This document shows positions 40,725 to 49,570 of a DNA stretch of 64,000 bases, piece after piece; the first letter of the stretch is position 1, and each line of letters opens with the position of its first letter. The notes beneath the pieces are model-generated. The model did no database searches. It was not told where the DNA came from and was given only the letters and a program-made list of their open reading frames with translations. Origin of the DNA: Terriglobus roseus (GTDB taxonomy: Bacteria > Acidobacteriota > Terriglobia > Terriglobales > Acidobacteriaceae); contig NZ_LT629690.1 in the NCBI RefSeq assembly GCF_900102185.1, forward strand, positions 4,216,001 through 4,280,000, in the 5' to 3' direction. The translations under genes and the position numbers were made by a program.

Positions 40725-41129
40725 ATGACGATGTCACTCCCGTCTTCAACGCTTCAGGAAAAGATTCCACTCATTCGTGTTGATGTCATTGCGTTCCAAA
40801 CGGATAGCCGGTTTCGTATGGAAGTGCCATCTCGGTGTTGGGCGCTTCAGTTCTCCTCGTCTAAGTCAATGCTCAGGTATGCACGGGGGCGGCTGCGTAA
40901 AACTTCACTGGTTGACTTGCGTCGCGGCCTTGAACAGGGTAGCTCGTTCGCTATCAACATAAGCTTCGAGCAAGCTACATCGCTCGGAATACCTGTCCGC
41001 GAACGTGCCAGGCCCAAGAGGATGTTCTTTAAGTACACCTGGGCATTCCAGGACTGGCGATACAGTTTGAGAAGATTTCTACGCAAGAGATTCCACTTCA
41101 GCCGTTCGCCAAGAGAGCGTGTCCGATAG
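40725..41129 (+). CDS. Possible small hypothetical protein
   Basis: A 134-residue frame starting MTMSLPSSTLQEKIPLIRVD. The segment CWALQFSSSKSMLRYARGRL looks like a small beta-alpha fold seen in short acidobacterial hypothetical proteins, and the basic end (RRFLRKRFHFSRSPRERVR) is striking. There is no homology I can name and no clear ribosome site. The frame may be real or chance; the 973-bp gap between RidA and the PAS gene otherwise has no gene. Confidence 0.35.
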   Translation: MTMSLPSSTLQEKIPLIRVDVIAFQTDSRFRMEVPSRCWALQFSSSKSMLRYARGRLRKTSLVDLRRGLEQGSSFAINISFEQATSLGIPVRERARPKRMFFKYTWAFQDWRYSLRRFLRKRFHFSRSPRERVR

Positions 41130-41263
41130 GTAGACGGAGCCTATGGCGTTCCGTTTCGGGACCTACCGCTTAACAAAGACATCGGCATTTCTCAGGACTC
41201 GTCGTACCTCTCCGTGAATTTCTCCGTGCCATGGTGTTACAGTGCTTCGTATCGAGACGTCTG

Positions 41264-42208
41264 ATGACTGATTACGAAGAGCAATCCTTCAAGTTCCTCA
41301 CTGAGAACAGCGCGGACATGATCTTCCGCTGCGACTTCACACCGAAGTTTACGTACGTCTCGCCTTCTTCCATTCGTTTGCTTGGCAAAGCACCGGAAGA
41401 GTTCATTGGCCTGCATCCTTCGTCTGCAGTGTTCGCCGACGATCTGGTCATTGTCCGCAAACACATTGAAGAGCTGAGCAAGCCGGGTGCGGAACCTTCC
41501 AATGTGGCGGTGCGCTTCTTTCATAAGAATGGTTCGCTGATGTGGATGGAGGTCAGCGCACGAATGATCGAAGATCCTGAAACGGGCCAACCGAAGGAAA
41601 TGATCCTGATCGCTCGAGATCTCACCGAACGGAAGAAGCTTGAGGACTAGCTTCTTGCTATGGCGATGACGGACGGTCTGACCGGCCTCTCCAATCGGCG
41701 TGCCTTTGATGCCGAGCTTGAACGGCAGTGGAGCCGTGTTCTTGCAGAGAGCTCGCAGTTCTCTCTGGTGTTGCTCGACATCGACCACTTCAAGAAATTC
41801 AATGACGAGTACGGCCATCTGGCTGGCGATGACTGTTTGCGCGTGGTCGGCGCTGCGGTAAAGTCTGCGGTTCGAGACGGCGATGTGGTCGCGCGTTATG
41901 GCGGTGAAGAGATTGCGATCATCTTGCCCTCTACCGATTCTCAAGAAGCAGTGATCGTCGCGGAAGCAGTGCGAAACGCCATCGAGAACCTGGGTATCGA
42001 GCACGGAGGCAATCCCGAAGGAGGCAGCAAGGTTACGGCAAGCTTCGGCGTCGCCACTGCGCTTGCACGCGCAGGAGGTGCGATCCGAATGCCCGAATCG
42101 CTTCTACTCTCTGCCGACAAAGCCCTCTATATGGCCAAGTCTGAAGGGCGAAACTGTGTGCGCAAAGTCATGATGATGGCGGCGCCACAGAAGCCGTCGG
42201 AAGCATAG
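41264..42208 (+). pseudogene. PAS-GGDEF diguanylate cyclase interrupted by an in-frame amber codon
   Basis: The PAS half (41264-41650) starts MTDYEEQSFKFLTENSADMI and runs to TERKKLED, then TAG at 41648-41650. The same frame resumes with L-L-A-M-A-M-T-DGLTGLSNRRAFD, giving a GGDEF domain (VARYGGEEIAIILPST, a GGEEI active-site loop) that ends at 42208. The usual linker in such proteins is E-D-E-L-L, so one change (GAG to TAG) explains the break. ATG at 41660 could restart translation of a free GGDEF domain. The intact enzyme would make cyclic-di-GMP from two GTP. It could be a null allele, two functional proteins, or amber suppression; the sequence does not decide. Confidence 0.85.
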
Positions 42209-42449
42209 AGCGGCCCCTGATAAAGTTGGCTTTCGCAAGTATTCTCAGCTTCCGAGAATCGCGTCTATCGTTCTCAATTCTTGAACGTCTCTCTTCTCAG
42301 AAATTGATCGGGAATAAAGTGCGGCAATTCTGGTTATCTCCAGAGGGAGGCACTATGTCTGGTCCATCTTGTGCGAGAAGTACTGCTTGCTTTACATGGG
42401 AACTCCACTCTGCCTCTACTCCTAAATTTTTGCTTTTAGAGGTTCATTC

Positions 42450-43628
42450 ATGCATTTCAGAGCAACCCAAGGCCGACCAAGTTACTGGTCCTACGTCATC
42501 GAAGCCGTAATTTTAGTTGGATGTTTCATCTCTGCTTTACACGCTCAATCCATTGCAATCCCAACCACTCCGGCGAGCTTTGAGATTGATGCCGCACAGT
42601 CGGGATCGTCCGAGAAGGGTGCTCAGTTTGGAGATTTTCTTGGGCGTCGCGCAGTTTTTCTTCCCTCAGGATTTCTAAACGTCCGAGGAGTGTCGTTCCG
42701 CGATGGGACATTTGAGTTTGATATGGCGACCAAGCCGGACAGCTTCTTTCTTGGCGTGGGGTTCAGGGTCGAATCCGAAGCAAATATGGAGGTCATCTAT
42801 TTGCGACCAGGAGCTTCTGACACGGTGGAGGCGGTGCAATATACGCCGCGACTTAATGGCGACGCGGTCTGGCAACTTCTCAACTCCACCCATGAAAAGG
42901 CCAGCGCACACATTCCGAAGAGTGAATGGTTCCATATCAAGATCGTTGTGCAGGGCCGATCCTGCAAACTTTTTATGAACGGAAGCAATGATCCGACGCT
43001 GGAAGTGACGAACCTGCGCAGGGAGCCCAATGAGGGCGGAATTGCTTTATGGGCGCTTGGTGGAGGTGGATATTTCAGCAATCTAAGCTATCGTCGTGAT
43101 CCTGATCCAAAGCCCGTGTCCAAGTTGCCGCGCTATGAGCGTGCAGGTCTGTTGTCCGATTGGGAACTGTCGCCCGCATACGATACGAGCGAGGTTGCTG
43201 CGGACAAGTATCCGAATTTAGCCGGTCGATGGGAAAAGGTGTACGCGGAAGATCCCGGATTTGTTCTGGTCAATCGGTATCGAACCAGCCCGGCGATGTT
43301 TCCGATGCCGTCTCGTGACGAGATGCTGAAAGGGCGCGTGAAGGGAGCAAAGGTCGTGTTCGCACGTACTGATATCCGATCGGCGAAGGCGCAAGACAAG
43401 ATACTCAAGATTGGCTATAGCGACGATATCGTTGTCTACCTGAACGGCAAGCAGATTTTTTCGGGCAAGAATGCTCTGTCCTATCGCAGCAATGACTCGC
43501 TTGGCACCTTTGGTCTTAATGACGAAGCACCGATCCATCTCAACGCGGGGGCGAATGAACTGCTCGTCGCAGTTACGGAATATAACGGCGGATGGGCATT
43601 CCAGTGCGAGCTCTCACCTGCTCCATAG
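42450..43628 (+). CDS. Exported LamG/concanavalin-like protein
   Basis: A 392-residue protein with an N-terminal signal-like helix (YVIEAVILVGCFISALHAQ). Residues 60-215 look like a LamG/laminin-type beta-sandwich (FLNVRGVSFRDGTFEFDMAT, KSEWFHIKIVVQGRSCKLFM, IALWALGGGGYFSNLSYR), as in 3-keto-disaccharide hydrolase-related proteins. The second half (about 220-392) contains DDIVVYLNGKQIFSGKNALS and ends GGWAFQCELSP, an unrecognised beta-rich domain. Carbohydrate binding is plausible but unproven; no catalytic motif was seen. The upstream gap (42209-42449) holds nothing recognisable. Confidence 0.75.
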   Translation: MHFRATQGRPSYWSYVIEAVILVGCFISALHAQSIAIPTTPASFEIDAAQSGSSEKGAQFGDFLGRRAVFLPSGFLNVRGVSFRDGTFEFDMATKPDSFFLGVGFRVESEANMEVIYLRPGASDTVEAVQYTPRLNGDAVWQLLNSTHEKASAHIPKSEWFHIKIVVQGRSCKLFMNGSNDPTLEVTNLRREPNEGGIALWALGGGGYFSNLSYRRDPDPKPVSKLPRYERAGLLSDWELSPAYDTSEVAADKYPNLAGRWEKVYAEDPGFVLVNRYRTSPAMFPMPSRDEMLKGRVKGAKVVFARTDIRSAKAQDKILKIGYSDDIVVYLNGKQIFSGKNALSYRSNDSLGTFGLNDEAPIHLNAGANELLVAVTEYNGGWAFQCELSPAP

Positions 43629-43779
43629 CCGGATGAGATGGGTTAATCGGAAAGTTCTGTGCCGAGAAGTTTGCTTGTCATCATTGATCGACGGCTGACG
43701 AGAAGAGTGTTTATCGGGACTGATCACGGGTCTAGAATGTCTCAGGATTTCGGAGGCATGGTGAAGTGAGAGGACAGCG

Positions 43780-44418
43780 ATGAATCTGCTTTTGCTTGGT
43801 GCTACTGGTCTGGTGGGGAAAAACGTATTGGCGCAGGCACTTGCGGATCCGACTGTAACCAGCGTGGTGGCGCCAACGCGTCGTGCGTTGGCGCCGCATC
43901 CGAAGCTGAGAAACCCTGTCGCTGATTCATTGGGTTCATTTTTATCGGACGGGTTCCCAGATGGAATCGACGGCGTGATCTGTGCGTTAGGGACGACGAT
44001 CGCGAAGGCCGGTTCGAAAGAGGCATTTCGAGAAGTGGACTACCAGTTGCCTTTATCGTTTGCGAAGTCTGCGCGTGAGCATGACGTAGGAACGTTTGTT
44101 CTGGTCACGGCGAGTACGGCGAATGCCAATTCTTCCATCTTTTATTCGAAGACGAAGGGCGAAGTGGAAAGAGAGATTGAGCGCGTGGGATTCCCATCGC
44201 TCACCATCGTTCGCCCTGGCCTGATCGAAGGTGAACGAGAGGAGTCACGCTTCATGGAAAGCGTGGGTCTGCGATTGATGAGTCTCCTGGGGCCGCTTGT
44301 TCCGAAGAAGATGCGGATCAATCCTGCTCCTGTGATCGCAGCGGCTTGTCTGGGTGCATTTCGCGATGGCAAACCGGGAGTTCATTACTGTCTTGCTGAA
44401 AGTATGGTCGGAGCCTGA
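43780..44418 (+). CDS. NAD(P)-dependent epimerase/dehydratase-like protein
   Basis: A 212-residue Rossmann-fold protein of the atypical SDR group (HTATIP2/NmrA-like). The dinucleotide-binding motif is LLGATGLVGKNVLAQA (about residues 5-20). ICALGTTIAKAGSKEAFREV and VLVTASTANANS follow, then FYSKTKGEVEREIE with the Tyr-x3-Lys-like pair (YSKTK), and ILVRP-like TIVRPGLIEGE. Such proteins act as oxidoreductases or redox sensors; the substrate is unknown. The ATG is preceded by GAGAGG. Confidence 0.85.
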   Translation: MNLLLLGATGLVGKNVLAQALADPTVTSVVAPTRRALAPHPKLRNPVADSLGSFLSDGFPDGIDGVICALGTTIAKAGSKEAFREVDYQLPLSFAKSAREHDVGTFVLVTASTANANSSIFYSKTKGEVEREIERVGFPSLTIVRPGLIEGEREESRFMESVGLRLMSLLGPLVPKKMRINPAPVIAAACLGAFRDGKPGVHYCLAESMVGA

Positions 44419-44496
44419 TCGCGGGAAGTTGGCTTGTCGGCGGCTGTAGGCATGAGCTCCTTCGTCTGAAGGCGTTTTGTCTCTACTTGTTACGAG

Positions 44497-45057
44497 CTAC
44501 TTTGCGCGGCTCTTCAGTCCATCAATGAAAGCGGAAACACTTGGATCGTTCCAATCAGCTCCCCCTGCATGCTGGGCGGCAATTCTGCCGTCTTTCGAAT
44601 AGAGAAATGTTGCCGGGTATTGGTGAAAGTACATTGACGGCGGAATGTCTTCATCTCGCGTTACGAAGAACGGCAAGGAGTAGTGGCCGAGTCGCGCATA
44701 GTGTTCCACGCGTTGTGGCGTATCCAACCGGGAGACGATTAGAAAGACTACCTCTGGATCATTCTTGTATCGGTCGTAGAGTGCCTGCACCGTGGGCATT
44801 TCTGCTACACACTGTATGCACCATGTTCCCCAGAGATCGAGAAAGATCACCTTTCCTTTGTAGTCGCTGAGGTGCCGCTCGTGCCCATCGAATGTTTGGA
44901 ACGCGAGGTCCGGCGCTGGCAGTGATACAGCGATGAGCCCAGGCGACCGCGATTCAACGTTTCTTCGGACGACGTGAAAGAGCAGGAACCCCGCGAGAGC
45001 CACGAGAACGCACAAAACGATAAAAGTTCCGCCGATCCACTTCCACGCTCGTTTCAT
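44497..45057 (-). CDS. TlpA/ResA-like membrane-anchored thioredoxin
   Basis: A 186-residue protein. A single N-terminal membrane segment (GGTFIVLCVLVALAGFLLFH) anchors a periplasmic thioredoxin domain. The active-site WGTWCIQC (Cys-x2-Cys, about residue 87) and the following EMPTVQALYDRY fit the TlpA/ResA subgroup that reduces disulfides during cytochrome c or other protein maturation. A cis-Pro loop (HQYPATFLYSKDGR) is present. ATG 45057 was chosen because GAGGAGC precedes it closely; a longer frame to 45105 has no family match. Confidence 0.88.
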   Translation of the reverse strand: MKRAWKWIGGTFIVLCVLVALAGFLLFHVVRRNVESRSPGLIAVSLPAPDLAFQTFDGHERHLSDYKGKVIFLDLWGTWCIQCVAEMPTVQALYDRYKNDPEVVFLIVSRLDTPQRVEHYARLGHYSLPFFVTRDEDIPPSMYFHQYPATFLYSKDGRIAAQHAGGADWNDPSVSAFIDGLKSRAK

Positions 45058-45254
45058 GTGCTCCTCGTTGAAACCGAAAATCGAATGACAATGCAGGGCA
45101 GGCACAAATGCAGGGCAAGCATATCAGTCCTGTAAAGTGGGCCTGTCGGGCGGCTCTAGACATGAGTTGCTTCGTCTAAGTGATATCGGTATTGGCCGTG
45201 CTGAGGGTTGTCGCTACGGCTACTCGGTTTGCGTCTCATAGTGCCCTGGGAGGG

Positions 45255-46094
45255 ATGCGGGTGAGAATGCGGTTGAAACTGGCTCTCGCGCTTGTCCTGC
45301 CGGCTGTTTTGATCACCGCTTTGTGGGCGCAGCGGGCGTTTCGGCAATATCCGTCTGTCGAGTATGGCTTGAGTATTCCTCTGCCGCCGGATTGGAATGT
45401 GCCCGCTGAATTTGTGTGGGCGCGGTTGATGTATGCCGGGGGGCCGCTGGACGGGTATCAGCGGACGGGACGGTTTACCGGGCCGTGGCAGGAGGGTCTT
45501 TCGCTGTGGACGCAGGATTATCCACGCGCGGACCGCTTGCTTGCTGCCACGCTGCGGCGGCTGACACGGATCGATGTGCGGTCGGTGGAGCAGTCGGTGA
45601 ACCCGGACGATGGCGACGAGATTTACAACTGGCCGTTCATTTATGCGGTGGAAGTTGGTGAGTGGCAGTTGACCCAGGCGCAGGCTAATAAGCTGCGTGA
45701 TTACCTCCTTCGCGGCGGATTCTTCATGGCTGACGGCTGCCATGGTGCAGAAGAGCGGGCCTTCTTCGAGAAGACGATGAAGATGGTGTTTCCTGAGCGG
45801 CAGCTCGTGGATATTCCGAATGATGACCCCATCTTTCATACCGTGTTCAACCTGGACGACCGGATGCAGATTGTGGGTGCGGAACATCTGCGGGAGGGGC
45901 ACAAGAAGGATGGCTATGTGGCACGGTGGATGGGGATTTACGACGACAAAGGACGGCTGATGGTGGCGGCCGATCTGAACTCGGATATGGGTGATTCGTG
46001 GGAGTATCTGGATGATCCGCGGTATCCGGTGGATTACTCGATCATGGGCGCCAAGATCGCGACGAATTATGTGACGTATGCGATGACGCACTAG
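45255..46094 (+). CDS. DUF4159 domain protein
   Basis: About 279 residues. One N-terminal hydrophobic helix (LKLALALVLPAVLITALWAQ) suggests a signal or anchor. The DUF4159 region begins EFVWARLMYAG and contains LRRLTRIDVRSVEQSVNPDD, LRDYLLRGGFFMADGCHGAE and HTVFNLDDRMQIVGAE. The family is widespread in Acidobacteriota and Myxococcota, often next to MoxR/BatA-type genes, but no such neighbours occur here. The fold is glutamine-amidotransferase-like, without proven activity. ATG 45267 is an alternative start; both are near a GGGAGG site. Confidence 0.78.
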   Translation: MRVRMRLKLALALVLPAVLITALWAQRAFRQYPSVEYGLSIPLPPDWNVPAEFVWARLMYAGGPLDGYQRTGRFTGPWQEGLSLWTQDYPRADRLLAATLRRLTRIDVRSVEQSVNPDDGDEIYNWPFIYAVEVGEWQLTQAQANKLRDYLLRGGFFMADGCHGAEERAFFEKTMKMVFPERQLVDIPNDDPIFHTVFNLDDRMQIVGAEHLREGHKKDGYVARWMGIYDDKGRLMVAADLNSDMGDSWEYLDDPRYPVDYSIMGAKIATNYVTYAMTH

Positions 46095-46144
46095 CGCGAT
46101 TCGCTGGCTTGTGGGCGGCTGTGGACGTCGTGAGGAAAATGCGG

Positions 46145-47002
46145 ATGAACGAATGTAGGTATCGATCTTCGCTTGTGATGTGTGCCGTTGCCTCGCTGTC
46201 CTTTTGGGGGCCGCAGGTTATGGGGCAGGCTAACGCGCAGCCGACAGCGCCTGTGTCTGCGCATTCGGCTTCGGATTCGACGCTGCCTGCATTTGACGTG
46301 ATCACCATTAAGCCCAACAACTCCGACGAACGACCGAGCATTGATTTTGATGGTGGGAACTTTTCAGCGACCAACTTTTCTGTGAAGATGCTTGTCCTGT
46401 TCGCCTATGACCTCAAGGACGATCAACTTTTCGGCGTCCCCAAATGGGCGAGCGAACTGCATTTTGATATGAAGGCGAAGGTGCTCGACGCGGACCCCAC
46501 CGTACTTCAGCAGCTCAGTAATGATCAGAAGCGCGTGATTGAGCAGACGATTCTGACGGAACGCTTCGGGCTGACATTCCATCGCGAGACGAAGGTGCTT
46601 GCCGTCTACGAACTGGTAGTGGATAAAGGTGGGCCAAGGTTCCAGCCGTCGAAGATTGAGGCGGGACAAAGAGGAGCGAACGGCCTGGGAGCCGGAAGCC
46701 TGCACACGAACAATCACAACGGGAATGCAGACATGACGTCTACCGCTGTTCCCATTGCCTCACTGGTGAATGTCCTGTCGCGACAGACGGAACGCATCGT
46801 GGTGGATCAGACCGGGCTGACAGGAAGGTACGACCTGAACCTGACCTGGTCACGCGATGATGGCGGGACACCGGCAACCGATCAAAATAGCCCGCCAATC
46901 GTGACTGCAATCCAGGAACAACTTGGTCTGCGTCTTCGTCCTGCGAAGCTTCCGGTCAGCACGTTTGTTGTTGACCATGTTGTATTGCCGTCCGGGAACT
47001 AG
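46145..47002 (+). CDS. TIGR03435 family protein (intact)
   Basis: About 285 residues, exported (YRSSLVMCAVASLSFWGPQV, AQA). Conserved marks of the family: PAFDVITIKPNNSDERPS (the D-V/S-I-K-P block), NFSVKMLVLFAYDLKDDQLF, LTERFGLTFHRETKVLAVYE, VVDQTGLTGRYDLNLTWS and IQEQLGLRLRPAKLPVSTFV. The family is expanded in Acidobacteriota, sometimes near RNA-polymerase sigma factors or TonB receptors; function unknown. ATG 46145 (or 46139) follows GAGG. It is the intact counterpart of the frameshifted gene at 23533. Confidence 0.9.
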   Translation: MNECRYRSSLVMCAVASLSFWGPQVMGQANAQPTAPVSAHSASDSTLPAFDVITIKPNNSDERPSIDFDGGNFSATNFSVKMLVLFAYDLKDDQLFGVPKWASELHFDMKAKVLDADPTVLQQLSNDQKRVIEQTILTERFGLTFHRETKVLAVYELVVDKGGPRFQPSKIEAGQRGANGLGAGSLHTNNHNGNADMTSTAVPIASLVNVLSRQTERIVVDQTGLTGRYDLNLTWSRDDGGTPATDQNSPPIVTAIQEQLGLRLRPAKLPVSTFVVDHVVLPSGN

Positions 47003-47008
47003 GCGCGA

Positions 47009-48145
47009 CTAGCTGAGGAACCAGCGTTGTATGCGGCTTGATCCAAAGAGGCTCTTCTCCGCGGCCATTGCTTCTGAGGGAGCTTGATAGCTGCCTACTG
47101 GCGGTCCGTGCAGGAAGGTGACGTCTACGCGCGCGACCTTTTCGTCACCGAACTCGATGTAGCATGCGCCCTTGCCGCCGTACTCATCGGGAGCCGGGCT
47201 ACCGGTCAGGTCGGCGAGGATTCTCTTGGCAACGACAGCCGCCGAACCCTCTGCGAAGATGCCGGCTTTTGGTGTGCCCACGCCGTTGACATCGCCAACG
47301 GCGTATACACCTGGGAAGCTGGTCTCCAATGTCTGCTTATTCACCGGCACCCATGCGAATGGATCGGCGGACAGGCCGGATTCGACGACGACCTGCGGCA
47401 CGCGATGCACCGGTATACCGAGAAAGAGGTCGTAAGGAATTTCTTCGCCACCGCTCAACACGGCCACCTTACGCGCGGGGTCCAGGCTGGCAACGAGGTT
47501 GTCTTTCACGAAACGGATGCCGCGTTCTGCAAAGGCTGCGAGCAGAGCCTGCGATGTTTCCGGAGACGGCGGGATCGGTACGCCGAATGGCATTACGAGA
47601 GTGATCTGAGTGGCGTCGCGAAGGCCTCGTGACTGCAGAAAGTCATGGAGCATGAGGGCAGTTTCACTGGGTGCGGGCGGGCACTTGAACGACTTGCCTG
47701 TGACGCCAATGACAGCGTGGCCGCTTCGGAACTCTGCCAGCACGTCGCGCAAGGCGAAAGCGCCTGCGGGGGAATAGAACTCGTTGCCGCCTTCGGCGAG
47801 GCCGGGCGTGGCGGCGATGTCATAGTCCGCTCCGAGAGCGACTACCAGGTAGTCCGCTTCGAATGTCTGGGCGTCTGTGACGACAATTTTCGATGCTGGA
47901 TCGATCGATCGCACGGTGGTCTGAAAGAAGCGCACGCCGGGCTTCAGGATCTGGCTATAGGGATGGCGTACTTCTGAGGGCAGGTGTCGACCAAACATGA
48001 CGTCGAGCTTTGAGAATCCGAATACGAAGGCATCATTCTTGTCGATCAAGACGATGTCGATCTTGTCTCCCAAAGCTTCAGAAAGAGCAGTCGTCAATTC
48101 AAGGCCGCCGAATCCGGCTCCTAATACAACCACACGTGTGCGCAT
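47009..48145 (-). CDS. SQR-like NAD(P)/FAD-dependent oxidoreductase
   Basis: About 378 residues. Two dinucleotide-binding motifs are visible: VVVLGAGFGGLELTTALSEA (about 5-24) and the later VYAVGDVNGVG (FAD C-terminal GD motif, about 287). A Cys in GKSFKCPPAPSETALMLHDF corresponds to the conserved KCPPAP loop of sulfide:quinone oxidoreductase, and a further Cys lies in GGKGACYIEFG. The enzyme would oxidise sulfide or a related donor and pass electrons to quinone at the membrane; the assignment within the SQR/flavocytochrome group is moderate. ATG 48145 is preferred; a start at 48157 adds four residues. It converges on the TIGR03435 gene with 6 bp between stops. Confidence 0.85.
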   Translation of the reverse strand: MRTRVVVLGAGFGGLELTTALSEALGDKIDIVLIDKNDAFVFGFSKLDVMFGRHLPSEVRHPYSQILKPGVRFFQTTVRSIDPASKIVVTDAQTFEADYLVVALGADYDIAATPGLAEGGNEFYSPAGAFALRDVLAEFRSGHAVIGVTGKSFKCPPAPSETALMLHDFLQSRGLRDATQITLVMPFGVPIPPSPETSQALLAAFAERGIRFVKDNLVASLDPARKVAVLSGGEEIPYDLFLGIPVHRVPQVVVESGLSADPFAWVPVNKQTLETSFPGVYAVGDVNGVGTPKAGIFAEGSAAVVAKRILADLTGSPAPDEYGGKGACYIEFGDEKVARVDVTFLHGPPVGSYQAPSEAMAAEKSLFGSSRIQRWFLS

Positions 48146-48249
48146 GGCCAGAAGCATACACCCGTGGAGTTGAATGCACTGCTGGATTTTCCTAAAAAGC
48201 TGGCATATCGGAAGTAGAATTTCGCCGAGACAATCACAAGGATTTCCGC

Positions 48250-49230
48250 GTGCGTTTAAAGGGATCGGGAAGGCTGCTTTTGCTTGCTGTGGGTGTCACG
48301 GCATGCCTTGTTGCGGCGCGACTCGTTCTGGAAGGCCATCACCTGCCTGATTTCGTTTATCGGTGGGGCGGCAGTTTGCAGGGAGTCCTGGCGACAGAGC
48401 TTTTCAGCGTTGGGAACAGCCCTGTTCGTTTGTTGTTTGTGATCAAGGTTGCGGTGTTCTTCTTTGTGCTGAGCCGCTTCACGCGGGTGGCTCGCTGGAT
48501 TCTGAAAGGGCTGCTGCAGTCTGATCCTCGCTTTGATAACCACCGCATCTATGTTCTGTCGCGACTGCTGACGATCACGATCTTTGTGATCGGGTGCCTG
48601 CTGGGCATTCACGTGGAGCACATTAACCTGCACACGTTTGTGCTGGTAGGCGGAACGATTGGCGTTGCCGTTGGTCTGGGTGTGCAGCGGTACGTTGGCA
48701 ATCTTGTTTCGGGGCTGTCCATATTGTTCGAGGGCCAGTTGCGGCTGGGAGACTTTGTTCAGTTTGGCGATCAGCAGGGCTTCATCGAGCGGCTTGGCGC
48801 GACGAGTTCGCAGATACGCACGCCGAACAATACGACTGTGGTGATTCCCAACACAGAGCTTTCGAACAGCAAGTTCATCAACTACAGCGGAAGGCATACG
48901 ACATTCCGGTTGGTGTTGCCACTGACTGTCTCTTATGGAGTGGATGCAGAGATTGTTCTCTCGGAAGTGATGAAGACGATTGCTGCTCACCCGGCGGCGC
49001 TTGAGCGTCCTGAGCCGTCAGTGATTCTGACGGAGATGAAGCCGGACACGATGAACTTTCAGGCGCGGCTGTGGACGAAGACGCATCCGGAGGACTTCGA
49101 CGTTCTGACTTCGGAGTTGTACGTGGCAATCAAGCGGATGTTCGAGGCGAACGGAATCACGCTGCCGCGTCCTGCGATGGATGTTTGGCTTGCTGGGAAC
49201 GACGGTTCGGAGAACTCGCCGCGCGCGTAA
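48250..49230 (+). CDS. Mechanosensitive ion channel (MscS family)
   Basis: A 326-residue MscS-type channel. Three N-terminal hydrophobic helices (LLLLAVGVTACLVAARLVL, RLLFVIKVAVFFFVLS, LLTITIFVIGCLLGIHVE) precede the pore helix GGTIGVAVGLGVQRYVGNLV with the Gly/Ala packing of MscS TM3. The beta domain starts FEGQLRLGDFVQFG and contains IRTPNNTTVVIPN. The channel opens under membrane tension to release solutes during osmotic downshock. GTG 48250 is the start; codons upstream give no better choice. The end (DVWLAGNDGSENSPRA) is unremarkable. Confidence 0.92.
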   Translation: MRLKGSGRLLLLAVGVTACLVAARLVLEGHHLPDFVYRWGGSLQGVLATELFSVGNSPVRLLFVIKVAVFFFVLSRFTRVARWILKGLLQSDPRFDNHRIYVLSRLLTITIFVIGCLLGIHVEHINLHTFVLVGGTIGVAVGLGVQRYVGNLVSGLSILFEGQLRLGDFVQFGDQQGFIERLGATSSQIRTPNNTTVVIPNTELSNSKFINYSGRHTTFRLVLPLTVSYGVDAEIVLSEVMKTIAAHPAALERPEPSVILTEMKPDTMNFQARLWTKTHPEDFDVLTSELYVAIKRMFEANGITLPRPAMDVWLAGNDGSENSPRA

Positions 49231-49570
49231 TCAGGCTTTGATATATCACCCTGTTGCCAATGTGGTTTTGACTCTGTCGAAAGCGGTGCGCCAGTTCCGT
49301 GGATTTAGGGCGCGTTTTATGCGGTTCCTTTCAGGGCACAAAATGTCCGATTTGGGCGTTGCACCAAAGATGGTGAAGGACTACGCTTTTTGCTATCCCG
49401 TTTCTGTTCACGGGATGTTCACATAACGGCCCCGCTGGCGTCTTACCTTCCCCCGATATGCAAGGAAGATAGCCGGCCCCCCACTTGCGCCGACTGGTCC
49501 ACGGAAATCCCGATGGTCTCAGCAGCGTTTGACGGTCCCCTTAGCAGTAACACTTCTGGAGGCAGTACCC
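49231..49570. other. Intergenic region before the receptor array
   Basis: 340 bp between mscS and the first receptor. It should hold the receptor promoter. No riboswitch, T-run hairpin or paired palindrome was found. A ribosome site GGAGG lies just before the receptor ATG. Confidence 0.4.
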
